Shown in pieces: positions 17,072 to 26,123 of a stretch of DNA of 64,000 nucleotides. The stretch spans positions 3,144,501 through 3,208,500 of the forward strand of contig NZ_JAGT01000001.1 in assembly GCF_000526795.1 (NCBI RefSeq), given 5' to 3'. Below the pieces are notes generated by a model, which saw nothing but the letters and a program-made list of their open reading frames with translations, had not been told where the DNA came from and did not search any database. Position 1 is the first letter of the stretch. Every line of letters starts with the position of its first letter. The position numbers were made by a program, and so were the translations under genes. Source of the DNA: Ruminococcus flavefaciens AE3010. Its GTDB lineage: Bacteria > Bacillota > Clostridia > Oscillospirales > Ruminococcaceae.

Positions 17072-18874
17072 TTGGCTAACGATAAGATCAGAAATTTCTG
17101 TATCATTGCGCATATAGATCACGGCAAGTCCACACTTGCCGACCGTATCCTCGAAAAGACCGAGACTGTTGCTATCCGCGACATGGAGGATCAGCTCCTC
17201 GATAATATGGACATCGAGCGTGAGCGCGGCATAACCATAAAAGCCCGTGCGGTACGTCTGAAATATACCGCTCAGGACGGCGAGGACTACATCTTCAACC
17301 TCATTGATACTCCGGGTCACGTTGACTTCAACTATGAGGTATCACGTTCTCTTGCAGCCTGTGAGGGAGCTATCCTTGTGGTGGACGCTTCACAGGGAAT
17401 AGAGGCACAGACCCTTGCAAACACCTATCTTGCTATCGAGCACGACCTTGAAGTAGTTCCCGTTGTCAACAAGATAGACCTGCCCTCGGCAGACCCCGAG
17501 AGAGTCTGCAACGAGGTGGAAAGCGTCATCGGTATCCCCGCTATGGACGCCCCCCGTATCTCTGCGAAAATGGGTACAAACATCGAGGAAGTCCTCGAAA
17601 GGATAGTCACCGATATCCCTGCACCCAAGGGCGATACGGAGAAGCCCCTTAAAGCCCTTATCTTCGACAGCTATTATGACTCCTACAAGGGCGTTATCAT
17701 ATACGTCCGCGTAAAAGAGGGCAAGGTCAAGGTAGGGGACAATATCCGCCTTATGGCTACGGGAGCTGTTTTCAACGTTGTTGAGGCAGGCTTCATGGAC
17801 GCTTCCAACCTTGTGAACAACGGCAGCCTTGAAGCAGGCGAGGTAGGCTACATTGCCGCTTCTATCAAGAGCATCGGCGATACTCAGGTGGGCGATACCG
17901 TCACTAATGACGATGACCCCTGCGACGAGCCCCTCCCCGGATACCGCAAGGTAAACCCAATGGTTTTCTCGGGTATCTATCCTGCTGACGGAGCCAAGTA
18001 CGGCGACCTCCGCGACGCCCTTGAAAAGCTTCAGCTCAACGACGCTTCACTGTCATTTGAGCCGGAGACCTCTATCGCTTTAGGCTTCGGATTCCGCTGC
18101 GGATTCCTTGGACTTCTCCACATGGAGATAATTCAGGAGCGTCTTGAACGCGAATACAATCTTGACCTCATAACCACCGCGCCCTCTGTTATTTATAAGG
18201 TAACACTTACCAACGGCGAGGTGCAGTATATCGACAATCCTACCAACTACCCCGACCCTGCTCTCATACAGGTGGCAGAGGAGCCTATGGTAAAGGCAAG
18301 TATCCTTTCGCCATCGGAGTACGTTGGCAATATCATGGAGCTTTGTCAGGACAGACGCGGAGTATTCAAGGATATGAAGTACCTTGACGATACCCGTGTG
18401 GAGCTCCACTATGAGCTGCCGCTGAACGAGATAGTGTACGACTTCTTCGACGTACTGAAATCCCGTACAAAGGGCTATGCTTCATTCGATTATGAGATGC
18501 TGGGCTACGTTCCCAGCAAGCTTGTTAAGCTGGATATACTCCTCAACGGCGACGTGGTGGACGCTCTCAGCTTTATTATCCATACGGACAAGGCTTACGG
18601 CAGAGCCCGTAAGATAGCCGAAAAGCTCAAGGATAACATTCCGCGCCAGATGTTTGAGGTACCGATACAGGCGGCTATCGGAGGAAAGATAATTGCCCGT
18701 GAGACTGTCAAGGCAATGCGCAAGGACGTTCTTGCAAAGTGCTACGGCGGTGATATCTCACGTAAGAAGAAGCTGCTTGAAAAGCAGAAGGAAGGTAAGA
18801 AGCGTATGCGCCAGCTGGGTACTGTAGAGGTTCCTCAGGAGGCGTTCATGAGCGTTCTGAAGCTTGACAGCTGA
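17072..18874 (+). CDS. lepA: Elongation factor 4 (LepA) GTPase
   Basis: A 600-residue translational GTPase that acts on stalled or mistranslocated ribosomes. The G1 motif AHIDHGKST is at about residue 12, DTPGHVDF (G3) and [10 protein letters not shown] (G4) follow, and the C-terminal LepA-specific domain ends [20 protein letters not shown]. The start is the TTG at 17072, with GAGGT 8 nt upstream. The longer frame back to 16940 overlaps the promoter and the preceding terminator. The length fits LepA exactly. Two small membrane-protein genes and hemW follow on the same strand, probably in the same transcript. Confidence 0.95.
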   Translation: MANDKIRNFCIIAHIDHGKSTLADRILEKTETVAIRDMEDQLLDNMDIERERGITIKARAVRLKYTAQDGEDYIFNLIDTPGHVDFNYEVSRSLAACEGAILVVDASQGIEAQTLANTYLAIEHDLEVVPVVNKIDLPSADPERVCNEVESVIGIPAMDAPRISAKMGTNIEEVLERIVTDIPAPKGDTEKPLKALIFDSYYDSYKGVIIYVRVKEGKVKVGDNIRLMATGAVFNVVEAGFMDASNLVNNGSLEAGEVGYIAASIKSIGDTQVGDTVTNDDDPCDEPLPGYRKVNPMVFSGIYPADGAKYGDLRDALEKLQLNDASLSFEPETSIALGFGFRCGFLGLLHMEIIQERLEREYNLDLITTAPSVIYKVTLTNGEVQYIDNPTNYPDPALIQVAEEPMVKASILSPSEYVGNIMELCQDRRGVFKDMKYLDDTRVELHYELPLNEIVYDFFDVLKSRTKGYASFDYEMLGYVPSKLVKLDILLNGDVVDALSFIIHTDKAYGRARKIAEKLKDNIPRQMFEVPIQAAIGGKIIARETVKAMRKDVLAKCYGGDISRKKKLLEKQKEGKKRMRQLGTVEVPQEAFMSVLKLDS

Positions 18875-18889
18875 GAACAGGAGAATACT

Positions 18890-19318
18890 ATGATAAATTA
18901 TATCATTCTCACAGTGCTTGCGGCAGTCTGCCTTGCAAGCATAATAACAGTGGGCGCCGAGCCCTTTGTGCCGAAAAATACAGATGCGGGACGTGTTTTC
19001 CGCGCAGTAAGGATAAGGCTCCGGGAGAAGTCGCGTACAAGCTTCTGCGTATCTGCTGCGGTCATACTTATTTTCGGACTTGCGGCAGGAGACGATGAAA
19101 AGACAAAGCTTCTGGCTGCCCTTGCCATAATGCTGCTGACGCTGATAGTTCTCCACCCCGAGGACTTCCTCAGTGTTTTCAGACACCGCAGAAAGAAAAA
19201 GAAAGCAGTACGTCTGGGACTTACTCCACGTCTTGCGGGAGAGGTGCCAATGGCAAAGCTTGCAAAGGAGCTTGAACCTGTGCAGGTGCAGGCTGATAAC
19301 GAGGAAGGAAAGGAATAA
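18890..19318 (+). CDS. Small membrane protein of unknown function
   Basis: A 142-residue protein with hydrophobic segments at about 1-20, 55-65 and 75-92. A basic stretch (FRHRRKKKKAVRLG, about 99-112) would lie in the cytoplasm, and the tail is acidic. No family recognised. It starts 15 bp after lepA with AGGAGA upstream and is followed at once by another small membrane protein, so it belongs to the lepA-hemW gene run. Confidence 0.65.
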   Translation: MINYIILTVLAAVCLASIITVGAEPFVPKNTDAGRVFRAVRIRLREKSRTSFCVSAAVILIFGLAAGDDEKTKLLAALAIMLLTLIVLHPEDFLSVFRHRRKKKKAVRLGLTPRLAGEVPMAKLAKELEPVQVQADNEEGKE

Positions 19319-19319
19319 T

Positions 19320-19658
19320 ATGAGTATATATAAGTGTCCGCACTGCGGAGAAAAGAGCTTCAACCCAATAAGCAAGGCGATGTCGGGAACTATGAAGTCC
19401 AAGGGCAAGCCCTGTCCCAAGTGCGGAAAGCTCTGCGTAAACGGAAAGGGTGCTACCATATTCAGCGCCATATACTGCCTTATAGCATTTATTTTTGTAG
19501 TATATATCTTTGTTCACGGTATTGACACCGAGTGGATGTTTTTCCACGAAGCTCCTATGGTAATAGGACTTATACTTTCAATGTTTATCGTTCCGATGAT
19601 AGCAAATGCGTTTTTCTTCAAGATGATGCCCTCTATCCGTATTGATTTAAACTCATGA
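19320..19658 (+). CDS. Zinc-ribbon membrane protein of unknown function
   Basis: A 112-residue protein. The N-terminus holds two CxxC pairs, CPHCGEKS and CPKCGKLC (about 6-40), a typical zinc ribbon. Two hydrophobic segments follow (about 48-68 and 80-105). The start at 19320 is preferred to the longer open frame because GGAAAGGA precedes it and the longer form overlaps the upstream gene. Its stop overlaps the hemW start (ATGA). Function unknown. Confidence 0.7.
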   Translation: MSIYKCPHCGEKSFNPISKAMSGTMKSKGKPCPKCGKLCVNGKGATIFSAIYCLIAFIFVVYIFVHGIDTEWMFFHEAPMVIGLILSMFIVPMIANAFFFKMMPSIRIDLNS

Positions 19659-20749
19659 ATACACTGGGTATCTATATACATGTACCGTTCTGCGGCAGGA
19701 AGTGCGATTACTGCGATTTCTATTCCGTGAACTGGTCAAGCTCGGCAGCCGTGGACTACACCGCGGCTGTTCTGCGTAATATACGCCATTACAGCGATAC
19801 GGCGCGGACTGTTGATACGGTATATTTCGGCGGCGGTACTCCGTCGCTGCTTACTGCAGAGCAGACAGGCAGTATCATCTCAGAGATACGAAGCTGCTTT
19901 GACCTTGACAGCAATGCGGAGATAACTCTTGAAGCCAATCCCTGCACCCTTAACGCCGTGAAGCTGAAAGAGCTCCGCAGTATAGGCGTGAACCGCCTGT
20001 CCATAGGGGTTCAGTCCATGATAGACGAGGAGCTGAAAATGCTGGGGCGGCTTCATACTGCCCGACGTGCGGAGCAGGCTGTGCTTGAAGCGGCAGAAGC
20101 AGGCTTTGAGAATATCTCCTGCGACCTTATGATAGCTCTGCCCGACCAGAAAACAGAAAGTATGCGGTATTCCGCAGAGAAGCTGGCTGCTCTGCCAATA
20201 CAGCATATCTCCGCCTATATCCTCAACACCGAGAACGGCACTCCCTTTGATTGTGCGGAGATACGGGACAGGCTCCCCGACGAGGACGATACTGCGGAGC
20301 TGTATCTTGGAATGGTGGAGCTTCTGGAGAAGCGGGGCTTCATGCAGTATGAGGTGTCAAACTTCGCAAAAAAGGGCTTTGAGAGCAGGCATAACTGCCG
20401 CTACTGGAAGTGCATGGACTACCTCGGTATAGGACCTGCGGCCCACTCCTGCTATGAGGGGAAGCGCTTTGCAGTGGAGCGTGATATCGCGGCATTTATT
20501 GCAGATGATGTTCAGCAGGTCACTGTTACTGACGAAGCTCCCTGCGGCTTTGAGGAGTTCTCAATGCTCCGTTTAAGGCTGAAAGAGGGACTGCTCCTTG
20601 ATGATGTAGAGGAGCATAAGGCGGATATACTGAGGAAGCTGCCGCCCCTTATAAATGACGGTTACGCAGAAACAGACGGTGAGAGGATATGGCTGACGCC
20701 AAAGGGCTTTCTCATGTCAAATTCGGTCATAGAGTATCTTGTATTTTGA
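19655..20749 (+). CDS. hemW: Radical SAM heme chaperone HemW
   Basis: A 364-residue radical SAM protein. The cluster motif is CGRKCDYC within HVPFCGRKCDYCDFYSV (CxxxCxxC), followed by the SAM motif VYFGGGTPSLL. The HemW-type motif HNCRYWKCMDYLGIGPAAHS lies at about residue 247. HemW inserts heme into target enzymes; it resembles coproporphyrinogen III dehydrogenase but is not one. The ATG overlaps the upstream stop (ATGA), so it is translationally coupled to the zinc-ribbon gene. Confidence 0.92.
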   Translation: MNTLGIYIHVPFCGRKCDYCDFYSVNWSSSAAVDYTAAVLRNIRHYSDTARTVDTVYFGGGTPSLLTAEQTGSIISEIRSCFDLDSNAEITLEANPCTLNAVKLKELRSIGVNRLSIGVQSMIDEELKMLGRLHTARRAEQAVLEAAEAGFENISCDLMIALPDQKTESMRYSAEKLAALPIQHISAYILNTENGTPFDCAEIRDRLPDEDDTAELYLGMVELLEKRGFMQYEVSNFAKKGFESRHNCRYWKCMDYLGIGPAAHSCYEGKRFAVERDIAAFIADDVQQVTVTDEAPCGFEEFSMLRLRLKEGLLLDDVEEHKADILRKLPPLINDGYAETDGERIWLTPKGFLMSNSVIEYLVF

Positions 20750-20830
20750 TCATTGCAACACTTTGGGTATGAGCTCCGTATGTGTATATAGAAAAGGGAT
20801 ATCCCTGTCATATACGAAAGGAGTGTTACT

Positions 20831-21631
20831 ATGAAAAATATCAAAACTGTTATTGCTGCGGCATTGTGCGCAGGACTGGGACTCAGCTTCGCCGCTGTGA
20901 CTGTGAATGCAGGTGCTGTGGAGACTGAGGAGAGCTCCGTGACTGAGGAGTATACGGGGACATTGCCTGCGGAAGCGACTGCTGTTACTACAACTACTGC
21001 TGTGACCGATAACGAAAAGGAGCTTCAGAAGCTCAGAGAAAAGGGCGAAAGAATGGTGGGTGAGTACACCCGACAGGAGAAGGTACTGCTGGGGGAGCTT
21101 GATGCTGATACACCCAGGATAACTCTTGAAGAAGCCGAGAATATCATTGAAGAATGCGGAAGCTTTAGAGAAATTATGAAAAAGGTCATGGATATCTGCA
21201 AATATCCCGACTACAACGGCGGAAGCGGTCTTTCTATTACTGAGTTCTGGCTGAATGATTCGGGAAGCAGCAAGCTCATGTTTGTTGTGGGCAATTTTGA
21301 GCAGATAGTTTATGTTGACCGCTCATACCTCGGCAATACCAAGGAGTTTAAATACCTCTACAATTCAAGGGATACCAAGGCTGAGGTACCTGTGAACAGC
21401 GGCTTGCTCACGTATAAGGTGTACAACGATATCCTGCCGGGTGATGTGAACGGCGACGGTGATCTCAATGTGGCAGACGTGGTAATGCTCCAGAGATGGG
21501 TGATCGGAGCTTCGGACGACCTTACAGACTGGCAGCTGGGCAATGTAGTTGAGGACGACAGGCTGGATACATTTGACCTTTGTGTGCTTAAACGCATGGT
21601 AGTCGAGTACATGAGAGATCGTGATCAATAG
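20831..21631 (+). CDS. Secreted dockerin-containing protein
   Basis: A 266-residue exported protein with a signal peptide (about 1-28). A Thr-rich stretch (about 50-60) precedes a central region of unknown fold (about 65-190). The C-terminal type I dockerin has GDVNGDGDLNVADVVMLQRW (about 201-220) and a second repeat, VEDDRLDTFDLCVLKRM. The dockerin suggests attachment to a cellulosome-type scaffold. The central region has no motif I recognise and no evident catalytic residues. GGAGTG precedes the start. It is the third dockerin protein in 11 kb. Confidence 0.8.
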   Translation: MKNIKTVIAAALCAGLGLSFAAVTVNAGAVETEESSVTEEYTGTLPAEATAVTTTTAVTDNEKELQKLREKGERMVGEYTRQEKVLLGELDADTPRITLEEAENIIEECGSFREIMKKVMDICKYPDYNGGSGLSITEFWLNDSGSSKLMFVVGNFEQIVYVDRSYLGNTKEFKYLYNSRDTKAEVPVNSGLLTYKVYNDILPGDVNGDGDLNVADVVMLQRWVIGASDDLTDWQLGNVVEDDRLDTFDLCVLKRMVVEYMRDRDQ

Positions 21632-21650
21632 CTGAAAAACAGTAATACAG

Positions 21651-21669
21651 GGGCGGATATTATCCGCCC
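21651..21669 (+). terminator. Weak terminator-like hairpin
   Basis: An 8-bp GC-rich stem (GGGCGGAT/ATCCGCCC) lies 20 bp after the dockerin gene, but no T run follows, so it may only stabilise the 3' end. Confidence 0.35.
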
Positions 21670-21698
21670 TTACAATATAATGCAGTAAGGAATTAGCT

Positions 21699-22589
21699 AT
21701 GATAGTTATAAAAGAATTCAGTGCTGATATGCAGGAAGCGGCAGTCCGTTTCCTGACTGAGGTTTTCCCAGAGTCGGGGAAGAGCTTCGAGCTGGGTGGC
21801 AGGCACTCTGCTTATGCAGATATAAAGCAGAATTTTATGGGCTTCTGGTGCCTGCTGGACGATAACAGGATAATCGGGACTGCGGCAGTGAAAAAGCTCG
21901 GCGATAAGGTCTGTGAGCTCAAATGCATGTACCTGTACAGGGAGTACCAAGGACAGGGGCTGGGACGCAGACTTGCGGAAACTGCCATGAGCTTCGCAAG
22001 GGAGAAGGGCTTTGAGAAAATGGTTCTTGATACAGTATCGACTTATGAAAAAGCCCTGAGATTATATGAAAATCTGGGGTTCAGACCAATTGAAAGATAC
22101 AACGACAATGAAAAGGCTGATGTGTTTATGATGAAAGAGCTTGATGCGGGGACGGTTGTACGTGAGATAACAGATAAGGATTTCGAGGGACTCATGCGCC
22201 TGTATATGGAGCTCCACGACAATCTGTTCCCCGAAAAGGACGATAGGGTAATGTCCATATGGGAGCGAATAGTCTCGGATAAAGATCACCATATCATAGT
22301 TGCCGAGGTGGACGGACGCATAGCGGCTTCATGTGTCTGCGTAATAATCCCCAATCTTACCCGCGGACAGCGTCCTTATGCCTTTATCGAGAATGTGGTC
22401 ACGTCTGCTAAGTATCGTAGAAATGGGCTGGCTACTGCTTGCCTTGATTACGCTCGTGAGCTGGCGCGGAAAGAGAACTGCTATAAAATGATGCTGATGA
22501 CAGGCTCAAAGGACAGTGGAGTTCTTGATTTTTACGAAAAAGCAGGCTATAACAGCAGCGATAAAACTGCGTTTATCCAATGGCTGTGA
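21699..22589 (+). CDS. Tandem GNAT acetyltransferase
   Basis: A 296-residue protein with two GNAT domains. The first (about 1-150) has the acetyl-CoA loop YREYQGQGLGRRLAE and the C-terminal LRLYENLGF motif. The second (about 152-296) has KYRRNGLATACLDYA and VLDFYEKAGY. Such enzymes move an acetyl group from acetyl-CoA to an amine; the substrate cannot be read. It lies 10 bp before a third GNAT gene, a likely two-gene unit. Confidence 0.88.
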   Translation: MIVIKEFSADMQEAAVRFLTEVFPESGKSFELGGRHSAYADIKQNFMGFWCLLDDNRIIGTAAVKKLGDKVCELKCMYLYREYQGQGLGRRLAETAMSFAREKGFEKMVLDTVSTYEKALRLYENLGFRPIERYNDNEKADVFMMKELDAGTVVREITDKDFEGLMRLYMELHDNLFPEKDDRVMSIWERIVSDKDHHIIVAEVDGRIAASCVCVIIPNLTRGQRPYAFIENVVTSAKYRRNGLATACLDYARELARKENCYKMMLMTGSKDSGVLDFYEKAGYNSSDKTAFIQWL

Positions 22590-22599
22590 GGAGGAGTCC

Positions 22600-23100
22600 A
22601 TGATACTGAGAAAATTTGAAGCAGCTGACGGATCTGCTATCCTCAGCTGGATAAAAAACGAAAGAGAGTTCAGAATGTGGAGCGCCGATCGATTCGAGGA
22701 CTATCCCATAACTCCCGATGAGCTTGCTGTTCACTATGACAACTGCGAAAAAACGGGGCTTTTCTTTCCGTTTTCTGCTGCCGATGATTCGGGAAGTGTG
22801 GTCGGACATATGATAATTTGCTATACCGACAGCACGAAAGCAGAGGCGAGGTTTGGATTTGTTATCGTTGACAGTTCCCTTCGCGGACAGGGCATAGGCA
22901 GGGAAATGCTGGGACTTGCAAAGGAGTATGCTGCGAATGTTCTGCGTGTAAAACGAGTTTCGCTCGGAGTATTTGAGAATAATACTGCCGCGATGAATTG
23001 CTATAAGGCAGCAGGATTTATGGAATGCGCAGGTGCTGATGAATTCTTTGATGTTCTTGGCGAGCACTGGAAATGCATAGAAATGGCGCTGGATATCTGA
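22600..23100 (+). CDS. GNAT acetyltransferase
   Basis: A 166-residue single-domain GNAT protein with the acetyl-CoA loop SSLRGQGIGREMLGLAKEYA and the RVSLGVFENNTAAMNCYKAAGF motif, a RimJ/RimL-like arrangement. The start at 22600 is chosen for GGAGGAG 5 nt upstream; the frame is open further back into the preceding gene. Substrate unknown. It is the last chromosomal gene before the tRNA-fMet integration site. Confidence 0.88.
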   Translation: MILRKFEAADGSAILSWIKNEREFRMWSADRFEDYPITPDELAVHYDNCEKTGLFFPFSAADDSGSVVGHMIICYTDSTKAEARFGFVIVDSSLRGQGIGREMLGLAKEYAANVLRVKRVSLGVFENNTAAMNCYKAAGFMECAGADEFFDVLGEHWKCIEMALDI

Positions 23101-23157
23101 CATCTTTTATGATGTGACCAGCGGTATTGTTAAAACAAAAAAATATATCAGCTTTGG

Positions 23158-23186
23158 TTGACTTTTGTGACTGGCTGTGATATAAT
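23158..23186 (+). promoter_or_regulatory. Promoter of tRNA-fMet
   Basis: TTGACT, a 17-nt spacer and TATAAT end 32 nt before the mature tRNA 5' end. Confidence 0.7.
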
Positions 23187-23218
23187 AATATAGTCGCAGA
23201 TGATGTGATACTATATAT

Positions 23219-23297
<79 letters not shown>

Positions 23298-23301
23298 AAA
23301 C

Positions 23302-23338
23302 ACCCCAATGCTTGCTTGAGCATTGGGGTTATTTATTT
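23302..23338 (+). terminator. Terminator of tRNA-fMet
   Basis: An 11-bp perfect stem (23302-23312/23319-23329) with a 6-nt loop is followed by TATTTATTT. Each of the three att copies is followed by a different terminator hairpin. Confidence 0.7.
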
Positions 23339-23400
23339 GTATATAGCCAAAAATCACTCATTTTGTCACACGGAAATCTTTAGGTTCACATTGGCGGTTG

Positions 23401-23468
23401 TTCGTCGGCGAATCCGTCGGCAAGTATAGTTTTGCTGCTATACGTCGTCGGTAAGTCGTCAGATTCGA
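23401..23468. promoter_or_regulatory. Cluster of TCGTCGG motifs near attL (candidate integrase/Xis sites)
   Basis: The region holds several TCGTCGG/GTCGTC motifs about 100 bp inside attL. The 12-mer TCGTCGGCGAAT (23402-23413) and the 9-mer TACGTCGTC (23441-23449) recur near attR at 46548-46559 and 46536-46544. A small inverted repeat, GTATAG/CTATAC, lies between them. The rest of the 23339-24050 gap holds no convincing gene. Confidence 0.5.
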
Positions 23469-23885
23469 CTTGGATATTTGGCTATTTTTCGAGAAAAGAA
23501 CAGAATGCCAAGATTTTTTTGCTGTCGTCAGAAAGTTTTTGGGTGCAGAACCCTAAGATTCCTTACCAATTCTGTTTACTTAGGTTAATAGTTTGAAGCC
23601 GCTTTTCCACAAAACAGACAAAAGATCTTGTTTCCTCGGTAAACAAACTGAAATCAAAAAAATGAAGCATATCACAGTCATCAATTTATATGGTGGCATT
23701 TGTGGTATGCTTTTTCTTTTTCTATGTGTAATATCGACTTGTGGAAGGAGTCTTCCTGCCGACGACATTGACGACGGTGATTCATTGCGGTGGGGGGAAT
23801 GGCATATTTTGTGTAAAGTAATCTTTCTTTGAGTTGTGGTAAAAGTGATGAACTATTATAAAATTTCTATATTGCTTTTTTAGAA

Positions 23886-23914
23886 TTGACTATTCTTTTT
23901 AGGAAAGCTATAAT
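23886..23914 (+). promoter_or_regulatory. Promoter of the first element-1 gene
   Basis: TTGACT, a 17-nt spacer and TATAAT, about 137 nt before the start at 24051. Confidence 0.65.
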
Positions 23915-24050
23915 TATATGTAGTAATAGAACCATTTGACCTAATAGATCAACATAAAAAAGTGTGATATATTTAGACATTATTGGACTGAATAAGATGA
24001 TTTTCACTTATTGAATCGAAAATAAGCTTCCCAAAAAGGAGAGGAAAAAT

Positions 24051-25550
24051 ATGGATGAAAACAAAGCAGCTTCTTCAAAAGAAGGCGAAGAGAACATTGG
24101 AAAAGAAAAAAAAGCTAAAGAATATGTGGGTGTCATTTCAGATGTAATTACTAGAAGGAAAAGGTTTATAAAAGCTGAATCTCAATGTTTTGATTATTCA
24201 TATTCAGTGATCATAGAGGTACTTATTGAAAAGGATGATGAATTTATAAAGGATATAATCACATTTGAGCGACGTGATCATACCAAAGGTATAAACGAGT
24301 TTCGAGATTTTATTATCGGTTCTGGAGCATTTCAATATAACGAAATTGGCAAGCTGGAACCTGATCTGGAAAAATTGTTAGGTAGGACATGTATAGTTGA
24401 ATTAGTTGAAGACAAAGTTAAAAACACACAAATAGTTGATGAAGACGAAGTGCCAATAAAGAGATTAGATATAGATATTAATGGCAGAAAAGTATACATG
24501 ATAAATGAAATTAATTCAAAACTCCATATTAAGATTGAAGATATATATATCAGCAATTCAATGCTAAATAAAATAATAATATCCCTCTGTAGCAATATTA
24601 CAACTCAAGGCGACTCTGCTGGTTTTTCTGATCATATAACAAATGTTAACAAGAAAAAGAAAAGATTTTTAAAATCGATAGGCTTAAGTAACGATAGTAT
24701 TTGTATAACGCTTAATGGAAAAAAATGTTACCAATTAGATACGGCTGCGATATTAATTGCGTACTTTCTATTTCCGCCGAGAACGAAAGACTCGTTTCCT
24801 ATGAAGGTGATGAATGGTGAATTCAAAGATATAACCGGAAATCAATTGCTGGCTTTTTTAGATAAAGCAAGTGATGTCTCAAGAATACTTATATTATCAG
24901 CAAAATACTGTTATAGCAATCTTGACTTGTCTGATGATTACTATATCGTGAATGTTGAAAAAAAAATTAGAAAGCTATCTTCTGTGTACAAAGAAGTAGA
25001 TCATGATAATTATAATGTAAATTCATTTACAAATTATTGCTATGATTATAACTCCGACAAATTCAATGAACTTGTTATGTATGCAAACATAAAAGCGCAA
25101 CAAGAAGAACTCATTGACGATGTTTCAGAATTGGTAAATGGCTTTCTAAAGGAACATATTACAGAAAGAAACGATAGAAGTCAAGCAGATGATATATTTG
25201 ATGCGTTGAGACCTATTGACATTCCGAAAGGAACAAATGAAGTTGATGTTCATACTATGATTTGTTTATATCGTGATATGGTTAATGATTTTTCTAAAAA
25301 GATAATAGATGCAACGATTACTATGAAGAAGTTTGTTCGTGAAAAAATATATAGGGATTTATTTAATGAAAAAGCAGATATTTTTAAGATAATTTTAAAA
25401 TGTTTTGATGAATTAAATGATAAAGGCGAAAATGTTTACAAGAGCATAAAGAGATCTTGCGGTGAGAAGTACCTGGATGGTCTATATGAATATGTAAAAA
25501 AGTCTTGTTTTTCATACTCTTTTGAGAATAAAGATGATGACAAAGGATGA
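24051..25550 (+). CDS. Unidentified element-1 protein
   Basis: A 499-residue soluble protein, rich in Lys, Asp and Ile, with a charged N-terminus (K/E-rich to about residue 25). I recognise no family. There is no signal peptide or membrane segment. A hydrophobic AAILIAYFLFPPR lies near residue 230, and the C-terminal 130 residues look helical. It has its own promoter, a good ribosome-binding site (AAAAGGAGAGG) and a strong terminator, so it is a separate transcription unit at the attL end. This position often holds regulators or cargo, but no DNA-binding motif is clear. Confidence 0.6.
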   Translation: MDENKAASSKEGEENIGKEKKAKEYVGVISDVITRRKRFIKAESQCFDYSYSVIIEVLIEKDDEFIKDIITFERRDHTKGINEFRDFIIGSGAFQYNEIGKLEPDLEKLLGRTCIVELVEDKVKNTQIVDEDEVPIKRLDIDINGRKVYMINEINSKLHIKIEDIYISNSMLNKIIISLCSNITTQGDSAGFSDHITNVNKKKKRFLKSIGLSNDSICITLNGKKCYQLDTAAILIAYFLFPPRTKDSFPMKVMNGEFKDITGNQLLAFLDKASDVSRILILSAKYCYSNLDLSDDYYIVNVEKKIRKLSSVYKEVDHDNYNVNSFTNYCYDYNSDKFNELVMYANIKAQQEELIDDVSELVNGFLKEHITERNDRSQADDIFDALRPIDIPKGTNEVDVHTMICLYRDMVNDFSKKIIDATITMKKFVREKIYRDLFNEKADIFKIILKCFDELNDKGENVYKSIKRSCGEKYLDGLYEYVKKSCFSYSFENKDDDKG

Positions 25551-25560
25551 TATTATTTTT

Positions 25561-25597
25561 CCGGAATTCTGAAAAGAATTCCGGCTTTTTGTTTTTT
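25561..25597 (+). terminator. Intrinsic terminator
   Basis: A perfect 10-bp stem CCGGAATTCT/AGAATTCCGG with a GAAA loop, followed by T-rich sequence. Confidence 0.85.
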
Positions 25598-25716
25598 ATG
25601 CTAACAGGTATTTGAATTGTTTTCAAATACCATTTTTTTATGCAGTTTAATATGGTAGAATCTATGTAGAGTTGAAAGACAACTCTTCGGTACCGATACG
25701 ATAATAATAATTAATT

Positions 25717-25763
25717 CTCTCATCTTGCTTGCAAAGTCTGCAGTACTGCAAGTAAGATGAGAG
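25717..25763 (+). promoter_or_regulatory. Large inverted repeat before ssb (operator or leader hairpin)
   Basis: A 17-bp stem with one mismatch (25717-25733/25747-25763) and a 13-nt loop ends 15 nt before the ssb start, just ahead of GGAAAGG. It could be a repressor operator for the replication module or an mRNA hairpin controlling ssb translation. There is no T run, so termination is unlikely. Confidence 0.5.
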
Positions 25764-25778
25764 GGAAAGGAAATATAT

Positions 25779-26123
25779 ATGATAATAATAAATGCTCTGG
25801 TCCGTATAGTTGCTATGAACGCAATTACTGAATTAAGTACGGGCTCAAAAGTTATTAACTTCACTGTTGTAAACAACCGCTATTGCGGCGGAGAAGCAAC
25901 GACAGACACTTTCAGCGTGACTGCTTTCGGCAATACCGCAGAATTCATCGGTAAAAACTTCAAAGTTGGTCAACTCATAATGATCAACGGCACCCTTATT
26001 AACAACCACTACAAGGACAAGAACGGCAATATGCAGTATTCAGAAAAAATCGTAGCAAATGCTGTTGATTTTGCTGGCTATAACAAATCAGATATTACAC
26101 AGGAGGAAAAAGAAAATGAATGA
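25779..26123 (+). CDS. ssb: Single-stranded DNA-binding protein (element-encoded)
   Basis: A 114-residue OB-fold protein of the SSB type. It shows the TGSKVINFTVVNNR strand, then FSVTAFGNTAEFIGKNFKVGQLIMINGTL, with a short acidic tail (EEKENE) in place of a long linker. It would coat single-stranded DNA during replication of the element. It overlaps the primase-helicase start by 8 bp (ATGAATGA), so the two are translationally coupled. It is shorter than chromosomal SSB, as is common in mobile elements. Confidence 0.82.
   Translation: MIIINALVRIVAMNAITELSTGSKVINFTVVNNRYCGGEATTDTFSVTAFGNTAEFIGKNFKVGQLIMINGTLINNHYKDKNGNMQYSEKIVANAVDFAGYNKSDITQEEKENE

Noticed and set aside
23593..23832. 79-residue ORF near attL
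   Set aside because: No ribosome-binding site, no known family and no operon context; a hydrophobic stretch alone is not enough.
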